Shown here piece after piece: positions 42,367 through 53,257 of a stretch of DNA of 64,000 nt. How positions within the stretch are numbered: the stretch's first letter is position 1; the number at the start of each line of letters is the position of its first letter. The position numbers and the translations under genes were made by a program. Source of the stretch: Takakia lepidozioides (Eukaryota > Streptophyta > Takakiopsida > Takakiales > Takakiaceae); contig CM060733.1 of NCBI GenBank assembly GCA_030704615.1, positions 70,988,001-71,052,000 on the forward strand, given 5' to 3'. Under the pieces are notes generated by a model. That model had not been told where the DNA came from, ran no database searches, and saw only the letters and a program-made list of their open reading frames with translations.

Positions 42367-45300
42367 ATGGAGACAGACATAGAGTGTCCAGAAGTTACAC
42401 CAGGGCGCAAGCCTACAGCGAGGGAGGTAGAACGAGCAAAGCGTCAAGCGGAGAACAAGGCATTCTTTGCACGACTGAAGATCTACGACAATGCAAAGAG
42501 GTCCGAACTTGCGTTTTTTCATATGCCCTACCTAGCCCTAGCCATGAAACCGCATTAAAAGCTCCAAACCTGCAGAGAGGATATGTTAGGGTTTTGCTAC
42601 TGCTGACATTGTCTTTCTTCTTCTTCTTTGCAGCGTCGAAGCGAGATTGAGTTGCCCTAAACGCCTCGTTGAGGAAATCCTCAAACACACAGGTCCTCCT
42701 CGCCGAAGTCACAGAGTTCAACTCCTGCACTCTGCAATGTCACAACGGGAGAAAGAGGTAGAGCAATAGGAGGAAGCGCAGGTGGTAGCGGAGTCAGACA
42801 CAGAGGAGGCACGAGAGCAAGAATTGCAGCGAGACCAAGATTATGCCGCACATGAAGACTTGAATGAGACCAGCTCGGAGTCAGAGATGGAAATGATGAA
42901 AGAAGCCCCAACAAAGAGAAAGCGCGCAAAGCACCCTGCAAACTCCCCAACCCATCAGCAGGTTTGCGATCTGCACCAAAGTTCCGAGTTTCAAACACTA
43001 TATAACTTGTCCCAGTATAATTTAGGGTTCTGAGACCTAACAAGCTGATTGATATCTTTACGGAGCTGGTAGTACCTCGCCCACAATTCTCTGTTGGTTT
43101 CCAAATTGCAGCACTCTTTATAGAGGGCTCGTCTCTCAGCTATCTTGAGTTTAATCTCATTGGTCCACCAATTAACAGCTCTAGCACAGACAATTAGTTT
43201 CATCCCAATGATCTTGTCAACCACGGAGGAAACGAAACTCTCCCAAGAGTCCCCTGCTCTTTCGACTTCATTTCTTGCGTTATCAGAGCGAGACTGAAGT
43301 TCTTGGAGCGATTGCATCGAGAGGGAGAGCCTCTTGCAAGGCCTGGACATACTCAACCTTGACCTCCTCATTATGAAGTTTTTCTATGCGCCACTTCCAA
43401 ATCGAATGTTTCACATATCTCTTGGTGTTGGGAAAACACCTTTTGATCTCATTCCAAACCAGGAACTGGTCAGAGGTAGTAATATCAGTTCTGTCGATCA
43501 ACACATTCGCACATTGGGGGAACAAATTTTTGTCCATTATGATATAATCCACAATGGAGCGTTCCCCAGTTTGGGATTTCTCACGAGTCCACTGCACTTG
43601 GTCACCTCTTGTCCTGATATTCAAGGTGAAAAGCTGAAGATCTTCTAGACAATTAATTAACTGTCTGCCATTAGAATGAGGGGCTCACTCCATTAGTAGG
43701 ACTTACCGTGTTATAAACATTAGTTCAGGCTTTCCAGATTCCTTTTAGAAAGCCCTTCACACGTTCATCATTTTGTTGTATGTGGACTACCAAGCAATGA
43801 GACCCCAACAGGGCCCACCGCTTTAGACTCAGCCTTGAGATATTGATAGTTGGTGAACAGAGGTGCAGGGACTATGTTCTTGATGGTCCTGAAGAGGGTC
43901 GCTCTTTGATGAGAATACCCCAGACTTGTATCACAAAATGGACATTGTCTTCAGGCCACCCACACCAGTGAGCATCGACAATCTCCCTTTCCTCTCTCCA
44001 TCTGTTTATTGTTCAAAGGTAGACTCCCCATCCGGAGGTTAAATTTTCAGTCTAGTGCCAAGGGTAGGTCTGCCCTTCAGATCATCCTCAAAGTCCTCAC
44101 CCATGTCACAAACTGGAAACGAGTTCAGGGAAGTTTATGCCTAACATTGTTTTGTTCGGACATTCTTCATGCTTTTGACATGGCCTTAGACACTTCAGCC
44201 TCCACGTCAGATTCATCTAGCAGGGTGAGTTCTTCCTTCCTAATATTCAGGTATTTATCATAGGGTCGCTGGTATGAGGCATGCGATTCAGCTGACTGTA
44301 CCATAGGTCTGACTGACAGGGTCTTCTTGCATAGGCCTTTGGGCTTGGCTTACCCACGTGGTTTGCCATCCCTAGTAGTATGGTCGTATTGTTTCACATG
44401 TTTCTGTTGAGCAATGTGTGCAGAGTTCAGTAAAAAAAATGAAGGGAATTGCAGGGAAGGATGCGAACGAGCATAAGTCTCTTACTCCAGCAAAGTGTGC
44501 ACCAACTATTGCGCCAACTGCTGTGATGAGTGGCGCGGTTGTTTCCCCTTACGAAAAACCAGCCCCGCCCACTCCACAGACTGACGTTCCAGCTCCCTTG
44601 TATCCACCAGTATCGGCTCCTCCCTCGTATCCGCTTATGTACCCACAGTATCCTGCCATGTCAGGGTATAATCTGCATGGGCACATGCCGTATCCTCACT
44701 ATCAACCTCCAAACAATGATTCTCAGTGCCAGAATTACAATTATTTTGCTCCACCTGCAGGCGCTCCAATGCATGATCCTAGTCAAGGTGGGTATTCCAT
44801 TTACCACCATTATGGAATGCATCCCCATAGTATGTATCCTCCTCGGCCTATGTACAACCAACCTACTTCCTCCCTCTATCCTACCAGCCCTGCAAGACCA
44901 CACCAGGGGCAGGTCCAGTATGGTGGCCACCAACCTTCAGGATCCAACTACAGTGGAGTACAACTGCTGGCACCTTCGAGCTTCACTGCATCGCGGCCAC
45001 CTCTTTATCCAACATCTCCAGGTACACCTAATACCCTGAAAAGGAAAGGCATTCTGAAACAGACAGAGGATGCATTTGCTCCGCATCATCCTGTGGGGTG
45101 GGAGACAGCAGTCCAGCCCCAACAGAGTGAAGGTGGTAACATGCATGGTATTGCTGAAACCTTGCAGGATTCCAGCCTTAGTCCTGGGGGACATCAGGTG
45201 TGACTCCTATAGAACGCAAAAATGCTTTAAGGAGGGAAAGAAGGGCACTTGCAAAAAATCTGAGAGACCAGGCTGCTCAGAATGTGGCTGTAGGGAGGAG

Positions 45301-48300
45301 GAAATTTTTCATTTATTGTGATGAACTTGGAAACCCTGAAGGTCCTGCTCGGAACCAATGGATGACAGCTCTGCGAGGGCAGTGTCAACGTTTGTTGGAC
45401 TGGTCATTGTATGCTCAGGATCAACCATTACACTTAATTGAAAAGATCATGGAGATCCTGGCTTCAGATTGGGAATACGGACCTCCTGGTCTTAACATAA
45501 AGGCTATTACAAAAACAATTTGCGGGCAGCTCAAGTACCAACGAAATAAGTTGTTCAAAAATTACTATAGTGTGGGGCTGCCCAAACCCCATCATGTGCC
45601 AGATAAGACATGGGCACAACTAGTTGTTACTTGGGGTTCCACTGATTTCAAGAAATTTCAGGCAAATGGTGTCAAGGCGCGGGGATGTGTGAAGAATACA
45701 TCTCGATCAGGTCGTAGTGGAATCAGCGGTGTTGTAGCACGACTAGTATACTTCTCTTACAACATAGGAAGTTCCCACATTGTTTTGCATTGACAAACTT
45801 TATGTGTTGGGTTTTTTTGGCTGGAGCTCAGAGTCTATTCCTATCACCATTGAATTAGTACACATTGCTACTACTTGGGGGCCTTCTCAGAGTTGGGCGC
45901 CAGCAAGAAACTAAGCACTCTTATTGAGGGGGAGTCATTGACGCTATCCTAGATAATTCTTTACTGTTGGCAGTGTGCTATGCTAGTCATTAACACTTGC
46001 AAGTTTGTTGCAATCACAGGAGAAGGAGACTGGACGTACACCAAGTTTGCAGGAGATCGCTGGTAACGCCAGGAGTGACAAAGGCTACGGCTCGGGGTGT
46101 ACAGGCAGTGCAACCACAACGGTATATAAACTCAGTACCAATTTTGGTGTGAATTACATATTCGTGATTTCCATGCCATTGCTAGTTGCCGTTTGGTTCT
46201 GTTTTCTTACTAGTTCATCAGTCAGTGTAGTGAATTGTTACTTTGGAGGTGTTCTATGTGATGGGGCAGGGAATTGGTTCACTAGCAGCTCGCCTCGATG
46301 CTATGGAAAACAAACAAGTGCAGATGGAAGCCAGCTCCAAGGCAGCTTTGGAAGCAGTCCAAGGCCAACTGGAGGCAGCAGCTGCATTCAACATTGCGCT
46401 CGCAGCTAAACTTGGCATGAATGTGCCAGATTCGGAACCTACAGGTCCACCATGCACCACCTTTGCGCCACACACAACAAATGAGACTATTTCTCATGTT
46501 ATGGGCTCACCACTCAACCTGTTCAAGGCAGTTTCTTCACCGCCACCAAAGCCAAACACAATAGGCTCATTGTTTGGGCTTTCAGAAATGGAGGGGGATG
46601 ATGACATGGAGGGTTGGTCTGAAGGTGAACTCAATCCATCCCCCCATATTGTTGAGGCAACTGCAAAGTGTTCATCCGTTTTGTTGTCCCCTACACCAGT
46701 AGCACTTCCGACATATGTACTACCCTCTCAATATGCCTGTGTGGTCTCCATGAATTTGCAGAGTGCCCCACAGAAAGGTGTGTCTTTTGTACATGATAAT
46801 CATGTACAAGTTGTTGGTAATTGCCCTTCGGCAACTGAGAGGCAGAAACACATCCTTATACTTGACTTGAATGGATTGTTATGTGAGAGCAGACTACGAA
46901 CAAGGGAACACCTAGAGCCCACTGTCACCTCCAGACCTGGGTGTCAGGAGTTTCTGGACCGATGCCTTCAGATTTTTGATGTAGGTGTATGGTCTTCCAT
47001 GTCATTGAGTAATGTCCTTCCAGTTGTGATTGCATTGTTTCCTGGGAAGCAACCAAAGATGGTGCTTCACCAAGACTATTGTGACCAACCTGTGGGAATG
47101 GTGGACCCTCTCAATCCTTCTAAAACTATCATGTACAAGAACTTATGTAAGTTTTGGAAGGACTACAGCCATTACAATCCAACCAATACTTTGCTAGTGG
47201 ACGATTCCCCACTCACTTGCTTACCCAACCCTACAAATAATTGCATCTTCCCGTATCCATGGAAGTTGAGGGATCAGCCAAACTGCAAGAGGCTTATGAA
47301 AGAATTACTGCCTTGGTTAGAGGGTGTATCCAAGGCTGCACACATCCCTGAGTATGTGTCAGGGCACCCATACAGATATGGGCAGCCCAACTACTTGTTC
47401 AATACTGCAGCCATGGGTAGTGGATCACAACAATCTGCAAAGGCATCCGAACCAGGCTTCCTGCTGCCAGAGTTCCAACGACTTTGCCTCCCGATGCAAC
47501 AACAAAGCATAATCAAAGAAAGGTGAGAGCAAAAGATTCAATGCTTGGGCGCGCGGGTGGATTTGTATTGTTAATGCTACTTCACAATGTGTGTCATTCG
47601 TGCTATTCTCATTTTTTGATCATGTGTCATTCAATATGCAGATGGCGAAACCAGTGAAGCGTTCAATGGGCAGGGAAACTACAATATGTGCTATCAATCA
47701 GACTACAACCACAGTGGATGTAACTGAACCATTGGGTGACCAACAAAATCCGCACAGTGTAAGTACTTCCTTTGTCCTCTTTTGTTTCCTTGTCTGATGC
47801 TGGATCAATACACCCCCTATGTATCGCTGTGTAGCTGCAGGATTGACAACCTACAAAGGTAGTTTTGTGACATTGTCCTACCACATCCATGTTGACCATG
47901 CAGAACCTGCTATCAACTAGGTATGGCACCGTTCCACCTTTGATCATGTCAGCATGGAGTATAGAGACAGGCAAATGCAATTCAGAATTGGAAGTACTGC
48001 AATAGGTAGGGTTGGGGTGTTTGCTGGAAGAACGAGGATGCATTTTGCAGGAGTGCCAAGCTGTCAGTCTCTGTTCTCCAGGGTTCATTTCTGATATAGG
48101 AATCTGGTTTTTGTTCAGTTTCAGATCGGCGACAAGGTGTTCTTGTTTGATCCTTGTGCACCAAAAAGAAGGGCAGGTGTGGGATATATTGCTGGATTTC
48201 CGAAAGCAAATGTGCCAGACAACTATTACCGTATCCATGTGAAATCGGTCATGATTTCAGAGGTTGTGTTGCCGTACCCGGACTACTCTGTTACCCCTAA

Positions 48301-48325
48301 TCATACCACATTGGGTGACACGTAG
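42367..48325 (+). CDS. TNPA-like CACTA protein fused to an FCP1/NIF-like domain
   Basis: Proposed exons: 42367-42498 (METDIECPEVTPGRKPTARE), 42635-42960 (KRLVEEILKHTGPPRRSH, acidic, with KRKRAKH nuclear-signal-like end; one TAG at about 42768), 44405-45747 (Pro/Tyr-rich region, then QLKYQRNKLFKNYYSVGLPK and WAQLVVTWGSTDFKKFQANG, a Transposase_24/TNPA-like DNA-binding block), 46020-46119 (TGRTPSLQEIAGNARSDKGY), 46258-47522 (coiled coil plus FCP1-like domain), 47641-47758, and 48125-48325 (GDKVFLFDPCAPKRRAGVGY, a TNP1/EN/SPM-like C-terminal domain). A 2-bp duplication near 45200 breaks the frame between the Pro-rich part and the DNA-binding block, unless a short intron is there. The first large intron contains a LINE fragment. 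Probable role: accessory protein binding subterminal repeats of the transposon, partnered with the divergent tnp2. Confidence 0.7.
42991..43690 (-). pseudogene. LINE endonuclease/pre-RT fragment in an intron
   Basis: On minus, NGRQLINCLEDLQLFTLN leads to REKSQTGERSIVDYIIMDKN and VLIDRTDITTSDQFLVWNEI (43690-43300), the C-terminal part of an APE-type endonuclease (S-IDYI ... SDH, here SDQ). A second frame (43371-42991) gives NWWTNEIKLKIAERRALYKE and QLVRSQNPKLYWDKL, the region just before the reverse transcriptase of jockey/RTE-like LINEs. The RT itself is absent. The fragment interrupts an intron of the TNPA-like gene. Confidence 0.7.
43691..44404. other. Intronic sequence of TNPA-like gene, unassigned
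   Basis: No recognisable coding block. It may contain more LINE-derived sequence (minus-strand open stretches such as FTNYQYLKAESKAVGPVGVS), but I cannot place it in a family. Confidence 0.35.
46258..47522 (+). CDS. Exon with coiled coil and FCP1/NIF-like domain
   Basis: This exon of the TNPA-like gene starts after a GGGGCAG acceptor with GIGSLAARLDAMENKQVQME, a coiled coil of about 50 residues. From about 46846 it encodes an FCP1-homology (NIF, HAD superfamily) domain: KHILILDLNGLLCESRLRTR, GCQEFLDRCLQIFDVGVWSS, YKNLCKFWKDYSHYNPTNTL and LLVDDSPLTCLPNPTNN, IFPYPW. FCP1 phosphatases use DxDx(T/V); here the motif is DLNGLL, so the second Asp is Asn. Plant relatives with the same DxNG motif exist, and their catalytic status is doubtful. 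The exon ends at a donor (AAAG/GTGAGAGC). The domain could bind phosphoserine substrates such as RNA polymerase II CTD; that is inference. Confidence 0.75.
48125..48325 (+). CDS. C-terminal TNP1/EN/SPM-like exon
   Basis: After a TTTCAG acceptor: IGDKVFLFDPCAPKRRAGVG, then VPDNYYRIHVKSVMISEVVL and stop. The pattern (V-x-L ... V-A-x-G-x-I ... V-x-V-x-x-V) fits the C-terminal domain seen in plant En/Spm TNP1-type proteins. It closes the TNPA-like gene; one or two small exons between 47759 and 48124 are possible but not certain. Confidence 0.6.
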   Translation: MGDKVFLFDPCAPKRRAGVGYIAGFPKANVPDNYYRIHVKSVMISEVVLPYPDYSVTPNHTTLGDT

Positions 48326-48548
48326 GGAAGTGCCACCTTATGGTCTGAAAAGTTTATTAAACACGCGTGATATTGAAGATGCTACAAGTTTAGTTTAGTT
48401 TTCTTTATGGATTGAAGGTTGCTGAGACAGGTGAACAAAACTGCTCTTCTGACATGAACAGTATTTTTTGAATTGATGCTCTTGCTATTCTCATGTATGA
48501 TCACAAGATCCCCTTGTTCAAAGGCAACTTCATTTTCCCACATCAAGC
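48326..48548. other. 3' flank of TNPA-like gene
   Basis: 3' untranslated or downstream sequence of the CACTA gene, up to the junction with the gypsy LTR remnant. No CACTA terminal repeat is found before the junction. Confidence 0.45.
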
Positions 48549-48610
48549 CAACGCATCAAAGCGAGTGACTATGACTTGAAGGGGAGCTTACCGAAGTGAG
48601 GTGCACGACA
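48549..48610 (+). repeat. Remnant of 5' LTR (last 60 bp)
   Basis: CGCATCAAAGCGAGTGACTA and the following bases to GTGCACGACA match the end of the LTR at 9068-9130 (minus sense). Upstream homology to the LTR is lost near 48549. Confidence 0.8.
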
Positions 48611-48612
48611 CT

Positions 48613-48624
48613 TGGTATCAGAGC
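48613..48624 (+). promoter_or_regulatory. Primer-binding site, tRNA-iMet type
   Basis: TGGTATCAGAGC two bases after the LTR end; matches the plant initiator tRNA-Met 3' end. Confidence 0.92.
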
Positions 48625-48665
48625 TTAGAGTTCAGTACGTGATCGTCCTTGGTATTGGCCTCATC

Positions 48666-50419
48666 ATGGGGTTGGGCAAGCCAAAGCCAAAGCGGAACGG
48701 CCCAAAAGATGATGATCCTGGTGAGGCCGATGGGGGCGATGTGTCACCGAGGCGGCCGTTTGAGGAAGCGATGCATGTTTCCAAAAACGAGGCCGCTCAA
48801 GAGCGGGAGGAATCCGAGGAGTCGGAGCCCGAGGAATCCCTGAGAGCTCCGACCGACCAACAGATGCCTCCCATGCCGGCAGCCTTTTGGGAAGGGTTGT
48901 TGGCGCAGTTTGGCGGGACGCTGAAAGACGTGTTGAAGGCGGCTAATGCCTCTTCCACTAAGGCAAAGTTTAAGGTGAAGCCTAAGGAACCCGACACCTT
49001 CGAAGGCGTCCGAAATCGGAAGGCACTCAACACCTGGCTCCTGGAGCTAGAACAGTACTTCCGAGCGGCCAAGTTGAGTGACGAGGATCGGGTGGAAGTG
49101 GCTCCCACCTATTTGAGGGGCTATGCTCAACAATGGTGGCAGAAACGCCTTCACGACCGAGGTCCAAGCCCGGAAACCTTGAACTGGAGTGGATTCAAGG
49201 AATTGATGAAGAGACAATTTGTGCCCCTCAACGCGTCCTAGTTTGCCCGGGACAAGATGAGGAATTTGAAGCAAATAGATGACATTCGGGGATATGTCCA
49301 GGCTTTCAATTTGCATTTGCTCGAAGTCGCGGACATGGCAGAACCAGAAATGGTCTTCAACTTTGTGGCGGGACTGACCCCATGGGCCAGACGGAAGTTA
49401 GAGGAGAAGCCACCTAAGACTTTGAACGAGGCAATTGAGAGGGCTGAATGTTTCTCGGATGTCCCTAGGGGTGAAAGACAAGGCCGTACGGAGCTGAACC
49501 ACAAGAAGACCCGGCGGGAAGGTGACTCCTTCCGACCGGAAAAGAAGTGGGATAGGCCACACGACGACAATGGCACGTGGAAATCGAAGGGAGGGCCTTC
49601 ACAAGTCAAGGCGGCACCCGGTGCTTCGAAAGGAAAAGCAGGTGGAGCGGCCTATGGCGGACAGAATGCAACCTTTGATGGAGTGTGTTTCAATTGCGGG
49701 GAGCCCGGGCACATGGCCAAGAAGTGCACGAAGCCCCGACAATTGAACATGACTCGGGCGACCACAGAGCTGTCGGAAGATACCATCAGTCGCTTGGTGG
49801 AAGCGGTGGTCGCCAGGACTTGCAAGGTAGGCAAATTTTCTTGTGAGTTGTATCAGGAAACTGGCGCCTTACGAAAAGGGAGTCAGTTATTGTTCGTGGA
49901 TGGGATAATATCCGGAACTAATGTGTCGTTGTTGGTGGACATAGGAGCGTCGCACTCCTTCATGACACCGGCAACGGCACAAAAGCTGGGACTCCCGACA
50001 AGTGACGTGGGGGCCTCTATTGAGGTGCGTTCTGCCAAAGGAGAACCGCAATTGGCGACAAGGTTGGCGTTTGATGTTCCTCTTCAACTGGGGAGTGGGA
50101 GGGACGTGAGAACTTCACCATCTGCGAGATTGATGGAGTGGATCTCATTTTGGGGATGACCTTTTTGAGCAAATCCGGAGCGGTCATAGATGGCCGCAAG
50201 AGAGTGGTCACGCTGCCATGTGGGAATGGTGGCGAGGTTTTAAGAGTGTCGGAAACGCCCAAATCTGTGGGAGGGCGAATAAACCTTCTGTCAGCAAAGG
50301 AGTGGGCCGTGGAGGAGGCACACGAGCCCCAGTTTTTGCTCTACATTAGAGAAGTGAAGGGAGAAGGCGATGGGGAGCCGAGCCCAGATTGGATCAAGGG
50401 GATTTTGGAGAAATACTAG
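48666..50419 (+). pseudogene. Gag and protease (chromovirus copy 2)
   Basis: ATG at 48666 (MGLGKPKPKRNGPKDDD). Gag core: MPPMPAAFWEGLLAQFGGTL, TWLLELEQYFRAAKLSDEDR, YLRGYAQQWWQKRLHDRG. TAG at 49239 replaces a Trp codon of copy 1 (NASW). The nucleocapsid knuckle is intact: CFNCGEPGHMAKKC. The protease has LLVDIGASHSFMTP, so the active-site Thr of Asp-Thr-Gly is Ile (ACA to ATA), which should abolish activity. A frameshift near 50100 moves the rest into 50138-50419 (LILGMTFLSKSGAVIDGRKR). The gag-protease frame ends at a TAG (50417) directly before the reverse transcriptase, where CAG is likely ancestral. Confidence 0.9.
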
Positions 50420-50422
50420 GAT

Positions 50423-51800
50423 GTGATGCCGGAGGATTTACCAAGCGGTTTGCCACCGCGAAGAGGAGTTGACCACAAGATTGAGGTGATACCGGGATCG
50501 GAACCGCCTGCCAAGGCGCCCTACCGGTTGAGCCACAGAGAGTTGGTCGAGCTGAAGACTCAGCTCAAAGATCTAATGTCAAAGGGGTACATCCGGCTGA
50601 GTAAGTCACCTTACGGAGCCCCGGTGCTATTTGCAGATAAAAAGGATGGGACGCTGCGGATGTGTGTCGATTACAGGGCTCTGAATAAGGTGACTATCAA
50701 AAACCGATACCCTTTGCCAAGGATCGACGACCTCTTCGATCGGTTGGCAGGAGCGAAGTATTTCAGCCAGATCGACTTGCGCTCCGGCTATCATCAAATT
50801 CGGGTGGCGGAAGGAGATGAGGAGAAGACCGCGTGCAGGACAAGGTATGGTTCATATGAGTTCTTGGTGATGCCTTTTGGGCTCACCAATGCACTAGCGA
50901 CATTTAGCACGCTGATGAACAGCCTTTTCCAGGAGTGGTTGGATGACTTTGTGATCGTGTACATCGACGACATCTTGGTGTACTCGAAAACAAAGGAGGA
51001 GCACTTGGAGCACCTGAAAAGGGTGTTCCAAAAATTGCGAGAAGGGAAGCTGTATGCCAAAGCTTCAAAGTGCGAATTCGGGGTCACAAAAGTGGAGTTC
51101 CTGGGGCATGTGATTACACAGGATGGGATCAGAATGGATGACAGGAAGGTGAGGGCAATCTTGGACTGGGAGCCTCCGACTTCGGTCCCGGGAGTGCGAT
51201 CCTTCCTAGGACTCGCCTCCTATTACCGAAAGTATGTGAGAAATTTTGCCAAGATCGCGGGGCCGCTGTCAGACCTTCTGTGTAAATCCAAAGTCTGGGC
51301 ATGGAACACCTTTTGTGGCCAAGCTTTTGCTGAATTGAAGCAGCGGATGGCGGAAGCTCCAGTCTTGAAAATCCCGGAGTTCGATCTTCCGTTCGAGATA
51401 CATACAGATGCGTCGGACTTCGCGATTGGGGGTGTACTGATGCAAGATGGACGTCCAGTGGCTTACGAAAGTAAGAAACTGAATGAAGTGGAGCGACGGT
51501 GGCCGACGCACGAGAAAGAGATGAAGGCGGTGGTGCACTGTCTTGAGCTTTGGCGCCACTATGTTGGTTCCAACCCAGTGAAGGTGTTCACGGACAATGT
51601 TACGGTGAAGTATTTTGCCACGCAGCCCAAGTTGTCCCCAAACAACTTAGGTGGCAAGATACTTTGGCGGTGTTCGACGTGGATATCCAGTACAAACCGG
51701 GACGAGACAACGTGGTGGCCGATGCTTTAAGTAGAAAGCAGCAGCTCTTGTTGGTGTACAAGGGCGAGACGGCGCTCCAAAGGAAGATCCGGAAGGCTTG
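50423..51800 (+). pseudogene. Reverse transcriptase and RNase H (chromovirus copy 2)
   Basis: Long frame 50423-51730: [98 protein letters not shown] (catalytic YIDD), [40 protein letters not shown]. RNase [53 protein letters not shown] one-base deletion near 51640 shifts the frame; the RNase H end ([17 protein letters not shown]) follows in the next frame to about 51745. Confidence 0.93.
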
Positions 51801-53223
51801 CCGGAAGGATGAGCTGGCGAAGTCCGTGATGCAGGACTTGAGGATGGGGTTAAATCGCAGTTCCACTTGCAAAATGGACTGCTTCGGTATAAGCAAAAGC
51901 GTCTCTACGTGCCGAAGGGAGGGATCAGAGATAGCCTCTTGAGAGAATGCCATGATACCCGCTTGCGGGCCACGGCGGAGCCAAGCGCACTGCGGCACTC
52001 TTGAAGAAAGAGTATTTCTGGCCCAAACTGAGGGAGGAGGCAGAGGAGTATGTCAAGACATGCACCACATGCCAACAAAACCGGAGCGAGTACAAAAAGC
52101 AAGCGGGGCTGTTACAACCCTTGCCGATTCCAGAGGGACTTGGGAAAGCGTCTCGATGGATTTCATGACTGCTATGCCGCTGTCAAAAGGATTCGATGCA
52201 ATCATGGTGGTGGTGGATAGGTTCAGTAAAATGGGTCATTTCATCCCCACCAAGGAGACGGCAACGGCGCAAGAAACAGGGCGACTTTACTTCGCCCACG
52301 TCTTAAAGCATCATGGAGTCCCGAAGGATATTGTCTCGGACCGCGATCCAAAGTTTACGAGTAAATTTTGGAGGGCACTTTGGAAGAAGATGGGGACGAG
52401 GCTGAAGATGAGCACCGCCTTCCGACCTACGACCGACGGCCAAACAGAAAGAGTGAATTCCGTAGTGAAGCAGATCTTGCGGAATTACGTGTCGGCAGAC
52501 CAAACAGACTGGGTGGAACACTTAGACGCGGCAGAGTTCTGTTATAATAACACAGAACACTCCGCAACGGGAGTTTCCCCTTTCGTATTGGTCTATGGAA
52601 AAGCACCTCTGGTGCCGACAAGTTGGGCCGCCCAGGACGTTGAGGAACCGGCAGTAGCGGCGGTACTGGAAGAACGCGAGCGTTTGTTGAAGCTCGCAAA
52701 GTACAACATTGCCAAAGCTAGGAAACGGTATGAAAGGCAGGCGAATCGGAAGCGGAGGGAAGTGAAGTTTGAGGCAGGCACGGAGGTCTGGTTGAACATC
52801 AAGAATTTCCGACTACCTCCGGAAGTGAGTCCAAAGTTCGTACCTCCGTATGCGGGACCCTTTCGCATCCGGAAGGTTATGAATGAGGATGTGTATGAAT
52901 TGGAGCTGCCGGCAAACAGCAAGGTGCATCCAGTATTCCACGTCTCCCTTTTGAAGCCTTACTTCAAAGATGAAGCGCGTCCGAATCGGCATCAAGTGTT
53001 GCGTCCGCCACCTGTGCTGTTGGATCATGAAAATGAACCTGAGTACGAGGTGGAGGCAGTACTTAAGTCGAGGAGGTTCAAGAACCGAGAAACGGAGTAT
53101 CTCGTCAAATGGAAGGGCTATCATCATGTGGAGGCATCTTGGGTGCGTGCCTCAGAAATGGGAAACGCATCCGAGGCGGTTGCAGTTTTCGAAGGGCGAC
53201 CTCAAAAGCGGAAGAAGCGTTGA
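51800..53223 (+). pseudogene. Integrase with chromodomain (chromovirus copy 2)
   Basis: The zinc-binding domain (51850-52100) is frame-broken. The long frame 51952-53223 has the core SVSMDFMTAMPLSKGFDAIM (Asp), VSDRDPKFTSKFWRALWKKM (Asp) and TDGQTERVNSVVKQILRNYV (Glu), then the GPFRIRKVMNEDVYELELPA C-terminal domain, VHPVFHVSLLKPYF, and the chromodomain EYEVEAVLKSRRFKNRETEY with LVKWKGYHHVEASWVRASEM (53040-53165). All three catalytic residues and the chromodomain aromatic positions are present. It ends just before the polypurine tract. Confidence 0.93.
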
Positions 53224-53246
53224 TGGGGACATCAACCTTGGAGCGT

Positions 53247-53257
53247 GGGGGAGGAAA
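53247..53257 (+). promoter_or_regulatory. Polypurine tract
   Basis: GGGGGAGGAAA immediately upstream of the LTR start TGCATGC; primes plus-strand DNA synthesis. Copy 1 has the same tract (complement of 4558-4569). Confidence 0.88.
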
